DNA from: Rikenellaceae bacterium
GTDB lineage: Bacteria; Bacteroidota; Bacteroidia; Bacteroidales; Rikenellaceae
DNA: 64,000 nucleotides
Assembly (NCBI GenBank): GCA_015060015.1
Contig: SUZG01000004.1
Coordinates: 1-64,000, forward strand
Direction of reading: 5' to 3'
A program made the translations under genes and the position numbers. The notes under the pieces were generated by a model. It ran no database searches. It was not told the DNA's origin and saw only the letters and a program-made list of their open reading frames with translations. Every line of letters begins with the position of its first letter. Within the stretch, counting starts at the first letter, position 1. Below are positions 7,110 to 14,346 of the stretch, piece after piece.

Positions 7110-9329
7110 TTAATCCATTCGTTTAACACTCTCCATGCCTTTGATGCGTCGCATACGGTCAAGTATGGCGTTAAGGCTCTCTGCATCGCGTACATACATA
7201 CTCAATGTGCCCTCAAATATGCCGTCGTGGGTTTGGATATTGACTTGTCGCATATTGACGCTGAAATCGTTTGTAACGACGTTTGCCAGGTCGATAAGCA
7301 GGCCCATACGGTCAATGCCGACCACCTCGATTGTTGCCAACGATGATTGGGTCTTGTATTGTGACCATTGTATAGCCTCTTTGACGATGCAGTCGCCGTG
7401 CTGTGATGCCAGGCGGTTAAGCTCGTCGCAGGTGGCCTTGTGTACGATAATCTGATGGGTTATAGGGTCTTTATACCCCACTACGCTGTCGCCCGGCAGC
7501 GGGTGACAACACTCTGCGATGACCAGATGCTGGTTGTCGGGGTTGCTCTTTTGTTTGCTGGCTTCGTTGTTCTGGTTGCTTTCGGCCTCCTTTTCATTGT
7601 CGTCGTCTTTGATGAAGAGGGTCCAGAATTTCAAAATCTTATTCTTGGAGTTGGTCTTTACGATCTTCTCCAAGTTATCCAGCGACACGATGCCGGCACC
7701 TATCTTTGTGTATAGTTCGTCTTTGTTTGAACACTCGTAAGCCTCTATCAGTTTGCGAATTACGCGATGGTTAGGCGTAATGTTGAGTTGTGCAAGGCGT
7801 TCGTCAAGCATCTGCAAGCCTCGTTGCAGGTTATGCTCCTGCTCTCGTTTGAGGAAGTTTTTTATGGCTTGCTTAGCCTTGGCTGTGATGACGTATTCTA
7901 ACCATTCGGCCTTTGGGCGGGCTGACTCAGCGGTAATAATCTCTACTTGGTCGCCGCTGCTCAATGGTGTGGTTATGGGCATAATCTTGTGGTTGATTTT
8001 TGCACCTATCGCACCATTTCCAATCTTGGTATGCACGTCATAAGCAAAGTCAAGAGCTGTGGCTCCGTAAGGCAAGTGACGAGCTTCGCCCTTTGGTGTA
8101 AATACCGCTATTTCAGATGTATATAACGATAACTTAAAGTTGTCCAGGAAGTCGATTGCATTCTGCGTCGGGCTGTCCAAGGCCGTGCGAATCATCTTCA
8201 ACCACTTGTCAAACTCATCCTCGTCGTGTGATATCGTTACGTGCTTATACTTCCAATGGGCAGCAAAGCCTCTCTCTGCGACATCCTCCATACGCTGCGT
8301 GCGTATCTGCACCTCCACCCATATTCCGTCGGGGCCCATAACGGTTGAGTGCAGTGCCTCGTATCCATTGGCCTTCGGAATGCTGATCCAATCTCGCAAA
8401 CGGTCGGGTTTGGGAGTGTAAATATCTGTAATTGAAGAGTATATCTGCCAGCATTGAGTCTTCTCTGACGGGAAGTCTGTCGGCTGGAATACGACGCGAA
8501 TGGCAAACAGATCGTAAATCTCCGAGAACGGAATTTGCTTACGCATCATCTTGGTCCATATTGAATAAACACTCTTTATTCGGCCCGAAATCTCATATTT
8601 GAAGCCGTTTCTGTCGAGTGCCTCTATGATTGGTGCGTTGAATTTGCGGATATACTCCTCGCGGGCAGCCGATGTCTCGTCGATTTGTCGCTGAATCTCC
8701 TCATACTCCTTGGGGAAGCGGTACTTCATACACAAATCTTCCAACTCGGTCTTAATCGCATACAAACCTAATCTATATGCCAGAGGAGCAAACAGATAGA
8801 TTGTCTCGCCCGTGATTTTAATCTGCTTGTTCTGTGGCATTGAGCCCAGCGTACGCATATTGTGCAGGCGGTCGGCAATCTTAATCAAAATCACGCGTAC
8901 GTCGTCCGACAATGTGAGCAGGACCTTGCGGAAATACTCTGCCTGCTGTGATGTGTCGGCGTTGAATACGCCCGACATCTTTGTAAGACCATCAACCATA
9001 GAGGCTATCTTGGGGCCGAAGATATGCTCCATATCCTCTACGGTGTAGTCTGTATCCTCCACTACATCGTGAAGCAACGAAGCCACGACGGATTTCACGC
9101 CGAGGCCTATCTCGTTTACAACTATCTGTGCTACTGCAATAGGATGCAGGAGGTATGGCTCTCCTGAACGGCGCCGTACCCCCTGGTGAGCCTCCTTCGC
9201 CAAGAAGAAGGCTCGTTTTATGAAATTCCAATCGGCTTCGTTCTTGCAAATCTTTTTACAAGACTCCACCAGTTCTTCCCATTTACTTTGTATTAAAACT
9301 TCATCCTCCGCAGTATAGTTCATAAACAA
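7110..9329 (-). CDS. Bifunctional (p)ppGpp synthetase/hydrolase (RelA/SpoT family)
   Basis: This 739-residue long RSH enzyme makes and degrades the stringent-response alarmone. Domain order is hydrolase HD (about 45-150, with LHP at 61-63 and the HD pair at 87-88 in LLHDVVEDTDY), synthetase (about 240-350, GRIKSVYSIWTKM and EIYDLFAIRVVF), TGS (about 400-460, VFTPKGEARHLPYGATALDFAY) described here by its start motif VFTPKGE, and a C-terminal ACT domain (about 660-735). The intact HD residues suggest that hydrolase activity is retained, so this is a Rel/SpoT type rather than a synthetase-only RelA. ATG 9329 is used; a second ATG lies two codons later. recA is 27 bp upstream. Confidence 0.96.
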   Translation of the reverse strand: MFMNYTAEDEVLIQSKWEELVESCKKICKNEADWNFIKRAFFLAKEAHQGVRRRSGEPYLLHPIAVAQIVVNEIGLGVKSVVASLLHDVVEDTDYTVEDMEHIFGPKIASMVDGLTKMSGVFNADTSQQAEYFRKVLLTLSDDVRVILIKIADRLHNMRTLGSMPQNKQIKITGETIYLFAPLAYRLGLYAIKTELEDLCMKYRFPKEYEEIQRQIDETSAAREEYIRKFNAPIIEALDRNGFKYEISGRIKSVYSIWTKMMRKQIPFSEIYDLFAIRVVFQPTDFPSEKTQCWQIYSSITDIYTPKPDRLRDWISIPKANGYEALHSTVMGPDGIWVEVQIRTQRMEDVAERGFAAHWKYKHVTISHDEDEFDKWLKMIRTALDSPTQNAIDFLDNFKLSLYTSEIAVFTPKGEARHLPYGATALDFAYDVHTKIGNGAIGAKINHKIMPITTPLSSGDQVEIITAESARPKAEWLEYVITAKAKQAIKNFLKREQEHNLQRGLQMLDERLAQLNITPNHRVIRKLIEAYECSNKDELYTKIGAGIVSLDNLEKIVKTNSKNKILKFWTLFIKDDDNEKEAESNQNNEASKQKSNPDNQHLVIAECCHPLPGDSVVGYKDPITHQIIVHKATCDELNRLASQHGDCIVKEAIQWSQYKTQSSLATIEVVGIDRMGLLIDLANVVTNDFSVNMRQVNIQTHDGIFEGTLSMYVRDAESLNAILDRMRRIKGMESVKRMD

Positions 9330-9356
9330 TCGTTTTTGCGTTGGTGTTTATATAAC

Positions 9357-10370
9357 CTATTTCTGTGTCTTCATCGCCTCTCGCAGCTTTGCCTCAATCT
9401 CGTTGCGAAGCTCCTCGTTGTTTGTGAGCAGCTCCTTCACAGCGTCGCGGCCCTGGCCTATCTTCTGCTCGCCGTAAGAGAACCACGAGCCAGACTTCTT
9501 GACGATGCCATAATCTACTCCCAAATCAACAATTTCGCCAATTTTTGAGATTCCCTCGCCAAACATAATATCAAACTCGGCACGCTTGAATGGAGGTGCT
9601 ACCTTGTTCTTCACGACCTTTACCTTTGTGCGGGTACCCAACTGCTCCTCGCCATCCTTGATAACTGAAGCACGACGGATGTCGATACGTACGCTGGCGT
9701 AGAACTTCAATGCATTACCTCCGGTAGTTGTCTCGGGGTTGCCGTAAACCACGCCAATCTTATCACGCAACTGGTTGATGAAGATACATACGGTCTTGGT
9801 CTTTGAGATGCTGGCTGTAAGCTTACGCAATGCCTGTGACATCAGACGAGCCTGCAAACCCATCTTCGAGTCACCCATCTCGCCCTCAATCTCGGCCTTG
9901 GGTGTAAGTGCTGCAACAGAGTCGATAACGATGATGTCGATAGCACTTGAACGGATAAGTGAGTCGGCAATCTCCAATGCCTGCTCGCCATTGTCGGGCT
10001 GTGAGATAAGCAGATTATCTACATCCACACCCAGCTTCTGTGCATAGAAAGAGTCAAAGGCGTGCTCTGCATCGATGAAGGCTGCAATACCGCCGGCCTT
10101 TTGTGCCTCGGCAATGGCATGAATGGCCAGCGTGGTCTTACCTGATGACTCGGGACCATAAATCTCGATTACACGACCCTTGGGGTAACCACCCACGCCC
10201 AGAGCCATATCCAATGTGATTGAGCCTGTGGGGATTACGGGGATATCGGTTACGGCCTCGCTGCTCATACGCATAATAGAGCCCTTACCGAAGTCCTTCT
10301 CGATTTTATCCATTACCGCACTCAAAACCTTGAGCTTGTCGGCATTTACTTGTGTCTTTTCAGTTGCCAT
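9357..10370 (-). CDS. recA: Recombinase RecA
   Basis: This 337-residue protein is the DNA strand-exchange and SOS co-protease recombinase. It shows Walker [10 protein letters not shown] (about residues 70-78), the DNA-binding loop region around [20 protein letters not shown], the [30 protein letters not shown] region (loop L2), cited here by its core NQLRDKIG, and a C-terminal acidic/charged tail. Length is normal. It lies between bcp (upstream, 14 bp) and the RSH gene (downstream), so the three may share a transcript. No LexA-box-like sequence was recognised. Confidence 0.98.
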   Translation of the reverse strand: MATEKTQVNADKLKVLSAVMDKIEKDFGKGSIMRMSSEAVTDIPVIPTGSITLDMALGVGGYPKGRVIEIYGPESSGKTTLAIHAIAEAQKAGGIAAFIDAEHAFDSFYAQKLGVDVDNLLISQPDNGEQALEIADSLIRSSAIDIIVIDSVAALTPKAEIEGEMGDSKMGLQARLMSQALRKLTASISKTKTVCIFINQLRDKIGVVYGNPETTTGGNALKFYASVRIDIRRASVIKDGEEQLGTRTKVKVVKNKVAPPFKRAEFDIMFGEGISKIGEIVDLGVDYGIVKKSGSWFSYGEQKIGQGRDAVKELLTNNEELRNEIEAKLREAMKTQK

Positions 10371-10384
10371 AGTTTTATGTTTTT

Positions 10385-10849
10385 TTATTTATCTAATTCA
10401 TTAATAATCTGCTCAAAATGTGTAGCAGTCTTTACTTTGTCAAAAATATGGGTGATTCTACCCTCCTCATTCAGCAGGAATGTTGTTCGCTTCACGCCCA
10501 TATACTTGCGGCCGTACATCGATTTCTCGGCCCACACGCCGAATGCCTCGCATATCGAGTGGTCGGTATCGGCCAGAAGTGTGAAGTTCAGGTCGTGCTT
10601 CGAGCAGAAGTTCTGGTGTGAACGTTCGCTGTCGGGGCTTACGCCGATGATGCGAAATCCTCTGCGTGCCAACTCCTCCTTGCCGTCACGCAGGCTCTTG
10701 GCTTCAAGTGTGCATCCCGAGGTGTTGTCTTTCGGGTAGAAATAGAGTACGGTGCGAGTGCCTTTTAATTCTGATAATGAAATTGTTGCACCATCTTGTG
10801 CCGTTCCCGAAAAGTCAGGAGCCATATCTCCGATTTTCAATTCTGCCAT
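10385..10849 (-). CDS. bcp: Thiol peroxidase of the BCP/PrxQ type
   Basis: This 154-residue peroxiredoxin reduces hydroperoxides. The peroxidatic Cys is in [13 protein letters not shown] (about residue 45); the usual resolving Cys five residues later is absent, as C-x4-C is replaced by C-x4-K, so it is probably a 1-Cys or distantly resolving type. The N-terminal GDMAPDFSG and the [13 protein letters not shown] segments are typical. It starts at ATG 10849 and precedes recA by 14 bp. A possible -7 box TAACTTTG is on the minus strand at 10881-10888. Confidence 0.94.
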   Translation of the reverse strand: MAELKIGDMAPDFSGTAQDGATISLSELKGTRTVLYFYPKDNTSGCTLEAKSLRDGKEELARRGFRIIGVSPDSERSHQNFCSKHDLNFTLLADTDHSICEAFGVWAEKSMYGRKYMGVKRTTFLLNEEGRITHIFDKVKTATHFEQIINELDK

Positions 10850-10967
10850 AACCTGAAATATTTAGAGGTAATAATCATTTCAAAGTTACGAAAAAATATC
10901 TGAAAATTTCGGCATTAAGGCTAAAAAATCTCACTCCGCAACACTTTTTTTGCCTGCGAGCTGCTGC

Positions 10968-11180
10968 TTAATCCCACAACATAACGGTCTCAACCTGCTC
11001 GTTGAACTCCTGTTGTGTGCTGTTCAGTCGTCGGTTGCACGATGGGCATCGGATAGGAGCATCAACTTCGACATAGCTCTCGCAGCCTATGCAACGCGAT
11101 GTCAAACCAAATGTTTGGTCCTGACTGTAATTAAACACCGCCTGGCAGTGTTTGCACTTGATTTGATAAGCAATTCCCAT
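10968..11180 (-). CDS. Zinc-ribbon miniprotein with three CxxC pairs
   Basis: This 70-residue protein has three CxxC knuckles: CKHC (about 9-12), CIGC (about 30-33) and CPSC (about 46-49). This is enough to bind one or two zinc ions. The last 20 residues are acidic (QQEFNEQVETVMLWD). It looks like a small nucleic-acid or protein-interaction module of unknown role. A 27-codon membrane-peptide ORF lies 41 bp upstream on the same strand. Confidence 0.7.
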   Translation of the reverse strand: MGIAYQIKCKHCQAVFNYSQDQTFGLTSRCIGCESYVEVDAPIRCPSCNRRLNSTQQEFNEQVETVMLWD

Positions 11181-11221
11181 AGTTCCAAATTTTTTTTAGT
11201 TGTTTGTACTCTTTTTTGTTG

Positions 11222-11305
11222 TTACTCTCCCCACTTCTGGTCGCCTCCTATCAGGTAGAGAAATATGTTACTACCCATTGCGATAATAATGAAAATCAGT
11301 AGCAT
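11222..11305 (-). CDS. Putative 27-residue single-span membrane peptide
   Basis: A short ORF reads MLLIFIIIAMGSNIFLYLIG followed by GDQKWGE and a TAA stop. It would be one membrane helix with a short charged tail. A purine-rich GGAAG lies about 4 bases before the ATG, unusually good for this genome. The gene points toward the zinc-ribbon miniprotein 41 bp downstream. It is supported by hydrophobicity and ribosome-binding site only, so chance cannot be excluded. Confidence 0.5.
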   Translation of the reverse strand: MLLIFIIIAMGSNIFLYLIGGDQKWGE

Positions 11306-11419
11306 AACTTCCGCTTTTTAGGGTTGTTAATATTTCTCTCCCAATACCTCTGCCAGAAAACAGAAAAAACATAAAATACTAAACATTGTCATCCGGTTTT
11401 GTGGTTAATAATCTTGTTT

Positions 11420-11474
11420 CACAATGCAAAGTAATCCCCATATTGTGACAGGTTGTGACACAATGTAAAATAAT
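11420..11474. repeat. Direct repeat pair with TTGTGACA motifs
   Basis: CACAATGCAAAGTAAT (11420-11435) and CACAATGTAAAATAAT (11459-11474) match at 14 of 16 positions. Between them TTGTGACA occurs twice (11443-11450, 11453-11460), the second as part of the palindrome TTGTGaCACAA (11453-11463). This looks like a regulator-binding region upstream of the small membrane peptide and zinc-ribbon genes. Confidence 0.4.
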
Positions 11475-11525
11475 TTGAAAAAATGTGATTTTTTTTGGGA
11501 AAAAGAGAAAATCGGACTTCCGTAA

Positions 11526-11555
11526 AAAAGATGCCCGAAACATCGGGCATCTTTT
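11526..11555 (-). terminator. Terminator of the WYL regulator gene
   Basis: AAAAGATGCCCGA and TCGGGCATCTTTT form a perfect 13-bp stem with a four-base loop, starting 4 bp after the WYL gene stop. It has T-runs in both directions. Confidence 0.9.
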
Positions 11556-11558
11556 ACT

Positions 11559-12476
11559 CTATTTTGCTGAGGATATCTGTGGCCAGAAGCGACGTACATA
11601 TTCGGCTATGTAGTGCTCAAATTCGGGTGAATTGATAATCGTAATATCGTCCATAAGTCCTACCACAAATCGTGCTACTCCCGCATAATCAGCGATTTCC
11701 GTATCTAAAATCCAATGGTCGGCATCCTCCTGCGAAAGATGCTGCTCCGCCAAGGGGTACTCCTCTATGAGCAGATTGCGGGCCAAAAGACCAAGACGCA
11801 GCCTGATGTGGGCTCTTGCGTGATTACTTGTCATACGGAACACATCTATAAAGCCCTTGTCGTGCTTGTCCTCGTAGAGCCAGTCGTCGTTGAGAATCTC
11901 CACCGAGCCTATACGTGAGGTCTTGAATAGTTTGCAGGTATGACTCTCGGTGTCGTAGCACCACGTCTGCACATAGTTAGTGGTAAAAGCAAAAGGCTCT
12001 ACCCTTCTGTCGCGTACCACGCTGCCGTGAGCCGAACTATAATCGTGCAGGATTACGGTCTTACGATTTTCGATAGCTTCGATGATAGAGTGTACCGTTG
12101 CGGCGGCCTCGCCCTTGACGATGGTGTCGGCCAGAATCTTATTGTCGTAAACCGAATAGAGTTTGCGTTTAAGATTCTGTTTCAACATATTGTTGTCGTC
12201 GATGTTCTCTATCGCACGCTTCAATATCACGGCCTCCTCCTCGGTGAAGTGTACCAGCTGCGAGATATCCTTGAAGTGCGGAGACTCCTTGTCTAAACGG
12301 ATATGGTTGCCACTCTTTTTGATGACAAAGCCTGCCTCGCGAAAGGTGTCGATGTAGCGATATATGGTGCGTCGCGACATATCAAGCCTCTCGGCAAGTT
12401 CATCCACGCTGTATGTTGTGTTTGTTGTCATCATCTTCATCAGACGCAACAATCTCTCAATTTTGGGCTGGTCCAT
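11559..12476 (-). CDS. WYL-domain transcriptional regulator
   Basis: This 305-residue protein has an N-terminal winged HTH of the HTH_11/DeoR type (about residues 5-58, LAERLDMSRRTIYRYIDTF). A WYL-type sensing domain follows (about 125-195) with YSSAHGSVVRDRRVEPFAF-type sequence, and then a C-terminal extension with ARAHIRLRLGLLARNLL. The start is ATG 12476; an in-frame TTG at 12494 lies inside the TATATTTG -7 box and so cannot be the start. A perfect 13-bp inverted repeat (12506-12549) covers the promoter, suggesting autoregulation. WYL proteins often sense nucleic acids or small ligands; none can be named here. Confidence 0.88.
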   Translation of the reverse strand: MDQPKIERLLRLMKMMTTNTTYSVDELAERLDMSRRTIYRYIDTFREAGFVIKKSGNHIRLDKESPHFKDISQLVHFTEEEAVILKRAIENIDDNNMLKQNLKRKLYSVYDNKILADTIVKGEAAATVHSIIEAIENRKTVILHDYSSAHGSVVRDRRVEPFAFTTNYVQTWCYDTESHTCKLFKTSRIGSVEILNDDWLYEDKHDKGFIDVFRMTSNHARAHIRLRLGLLARNLLIEEYPLAEQHLSQEDADHWILDTEIADYAGVARFVVGLMDDITIINSPEFEHYIAEYVRRFWPQISSAK

Positions 12477-12491
12477 AGTGTTGTATTTTTG

Positions 12492-12499
12492 CAAATATA
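12492..12499 (-). promoter_or_regulatory. -7 box of the WYL regulator gene
   Basis: On the minus strand this reads TATATTTG, 15 bp before the ATG at 12476. This implies a short leader. No TTG is at the normal -33 distance; that position is occupied by the inverted repeat. Confidence 0.5.
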
Positions 12500-12505
12500 C
12501 AAAAA

Positions 12506-12549
12506 ATGTATGTAATAATGAAGTCCGTTAGCACTCTTATTACATACAT
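12506..12549. promoter_or_regulatory. Perfect 13-bp inverted repeat, likely operator of the WYL regulator
   Basis: ATGTATGTAATAA (12506-12518) and TTATTACATACAT (12537-12549) are exact reverse complements separated by 18 bp. The arm centres are 31 bp apart, about three helical turns, so two bound dimers would sit on the same DNA face. The left arm starts 7 bp upstream of the -7 box. It is not a terminator, as no T-run follows the stem. Confidence 0.55.
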
Positions 12550-12555
12550 CAAAAA

Positions 12556-12586
12556 AATGAGGCCACCCTTAAAGGATAGCCTCATT
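12556..12586 (-). terminator. Terminator of dnaA
   Basis: AATGAGGC and GCCTCATT form the outer stem, with CCTT/AAGG inside, directly after the dnaA stop. T-runs flank it on both strands. Confidence 0.75.
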
Positions 12587-12591
12587 GTTTT

Positions 12592-14001
12592 TTAACTGTT
12601 TTGGATAGTCTTTTCCAGCTCCTCAATCTGACCTCGGAAAACCTTGTCCGTATCCATCATATTGCTCACCGCCTTGCATGAGTGAAGCACCGTTGCGTGG
12701 TTACGACCTCCGATAGCCGAACCTATGGCTGCCAATGGCAATTTGGTGTGCTGCTTTGCCAGATACATTGCAATCTGTCGAGCCTGTGCCACCTCGCGTG
12801 TACGCTTCGTTGAGTTGAAATTAGCCTCGTCAATATCGAAATACTTGCACACGGTCGATGTTATGTGGTTGATTGATATCTCCTTCTGACTGACATGGAC
12901 AAAAGCCTTCAAGACCTCCTTTGCCAGTGATGTCGATATTCTGCGACCCATAAACGAAGCGTTTGCTTTGAGAGTGAGCAAAGCACCCTCAATCTCGCGG
13001 ATGTTGGCCGAAATATTGTCTGCCAGATAGGTTATAACCTCCTCCGTCAGCGAGATGCCGATGCTGTCGGCCTTTGAACGGATAATCTTTATCTTCGTCT
13101 CGTAGTCGGGAGCCTCAATCTTCGCCGAAAGACCCCACTTGAAGCGAGTGAGCAGTCGTTGCTCGATATCCTGCAACTCTACGGGAGGTTTGTCCGATGT
13201 AAGGATAATCTGCTTGCCGGCCATCTGCAAGTGGTTGAACACGTTGAAGAATACGTTCTGCGTGCCTGGCTTGCCCGAAAGCTCCTGAATATCGTCAATA
13301 ATCAGTACATCGACCATCTGATAGAAACGGATGAAATCGTTTATCTCCTGATTCTTATGGGCAGTCTGGAACTGTGCCATAAACTTGTTGGTCGATACGT
13401 ATAGTACCTGCAACTCCGGATGGCGTTCGCACACCTCGTGACCTATGGCCTGCACGATATGGGTCTTGCCCAAACCTGACGCACCATATATATATAAGGG
13501 GTTGAAGGGTGACGATCCGGGTGTCAGTGCAACGGTCTTGCCTGCCGAACGAGCCAATCTGTTGCACATACCCTCAACGTGTGTTGAGAATGTGTACTTT
13601 GGATTGAGCTGTGTCGGGAACATAACCTTCTTCATGCCGGGAATCTCCCAGATGTTGCGTGGAACATTCGCCGTTGTGGTCTGTGCAATATGCTCCGAGA
13701 TGGCTGTCATATCTGCATTGGGCGATACGGGAGTCTTCTCCTCGCTGCTCGGAATGGCATAGTGCAACTTCGTCTGGCGGCCAAACAGGTCAAATATCGC
13801 CTGACGGAACAACGCAAGATAGTTAGCCTCAATGTGCTGGGCGTGATTTCCGTCGGGCACTTTAAGGCGAAGATTTGTTCCATCGAATGACAGAGGCTTC
13901 AATGGCTCGAACCATTTAACAAACTCCTCGGGTGAGGTGTGTTGCTGAATGCGATCGAGGCACACTTGCCATACTTCCTTATATGTTTGACCGTTAGCCA
14001 T
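12592..14001 (-). CDS. dnaA: Chromosomal replication initiator protein DnaA
   Basis: This 469-residue AAA+ protein opens the replication origin. Domain I (about 1-90) begins TYKEVWQVCLDRIQQH. The ATPase domain has Walker A GASGLGKTHI (about 173-182) and Walker B VLIIDDIQEL. The C-terminal DNA-binding domain IV (about 370-465) contains the DnaA signature VAQARQIAMYLAKQHTK and IGGRNHATVLHSCKAV. Length and order are normal. It is monocistronic, followed by a terminator at 12556-12586, and diverges from the phosphohexomutase gene across a 345-bp AT-rich region. Confidence 0.98.
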   Translation of the reverse strand: MANGQTYKEVWQVCLDRIQQHTSPEEFVKWFEPLKPLSFDGTNLRLKVPDGNHAQHIEANYLALFRQAIFDLFGRQTKLHYAIPSSEEKTPVSPNADMTAISEHIAQTTTANVPRNIWEIPGMKKVMFPTQLNPKYTFSTHVEGMCNRLARSAGKTVALTPGSSPFNPLYIYGASGLGKTHIVQAIGHEVCERHPELQVLYVSTNKFMAQFQTAHKNQEINDFIRFYQMVDVLIIDDIQELSGKPGTQNVFFNVFNHLQMAGKQIILTSDKPPVELQDIEQRLLTRFKWGLSAKIEAPDYETKIKIIRSKADSIGISLTEEVITYLADNISANIREIEGALLTLKANASFMGRRISTSLAKEVLKAFVHVSQKEISINHITSTVCKYFDIDEANFNSTKRTREVAQARQIAMYLAKQHTKLPLAAIGSAIGGRNHATVLHSCKAVSNMMDTDKVFRGQIEELEKTIQNS

Positions 14002-14153
14002 TATTTTTACAAAAATTCTAAATCTTTTATATATATGGTGTCGAGAAAATCGTTACCTTTGGCGTGAATTTTGTTCGCCACCCCAAAAATTAAGGTGGAA
14101 AAAGGGTTGAAAAATGCACGTCTCGGATTCTGTTTTCTTTGACACCACAAAGT

Positions 14154-14162
14154 TGTGAATAA
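14154..14162 (-). promoter_or_regulatory. Single DnaA-box match
   Basis: The minus strand reads TTATTCACA, which fits the bacterial DnaA-box consensus TTATNCACA exactly. It lies about 150 bp upstream of the dnaA start codon. Only one such site was found in the spacer. Confidence 0.4.
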
Positions 14163-14259
14163 ATTTGTTAAAATAATTTTCATTTTCATTTGTTTTTTAT
14201 CTTTTTTTATATATAGAGAAACAACACTTTTTTTGCCGTATTTTTTTAACTCGCTGATA

Positions 14260-14290
14260 TTGAATAATTGAAAAAAAATTACTAATTTTG
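14260..14290 (+). promoter_or_regulatory. Promoter of the phosphohexomutase gene
   Basis: TTG (14260-14262), a 20-bp spacer and TAATTTTG (14283-14290) fit the Bacteroidota consensus. They lie 56 bp before the ATG at 14347. Confidence 0.6.
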
Positions 14291-14346
14291 CGTATCAAAA
14301 AATAGTATAAAACGAGATATTAGGTATAATTAAAACTTATAGTAAA

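Larger units (their letters stand above)
14002..14346. other. AT-rich dnaA-phosphohexomutase intergenic region with one DnaA box
   Basis: This divergent spacer is strongly AT-rich with long A and T runs. It contains one TTATNCACA-type DnaA box (14154-14162, minus strand TTATTCACA) and the promoter of the plus-strand mutase. The lack of a box cluster argues against calling it oriC. The single box could serve dnaA autoregulation. A 60-codon frame at 14007-14189 has no convincing protein character. Confidence 0.55.

Noticed and set aside
14007..14189. 60-codon minus-strand frame upstream of dnaA
   Set aside because: AT-rich spacer, overlaps the dnaA promoter region, composition not protein-like, no recognisable motif.
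14002..14346. Chromosomal origin of replication next to dnaA
   Set aside because: Only one DnaA box was found; a cluster would be needed, and Bacteroidota origins are often not beside dnaA.
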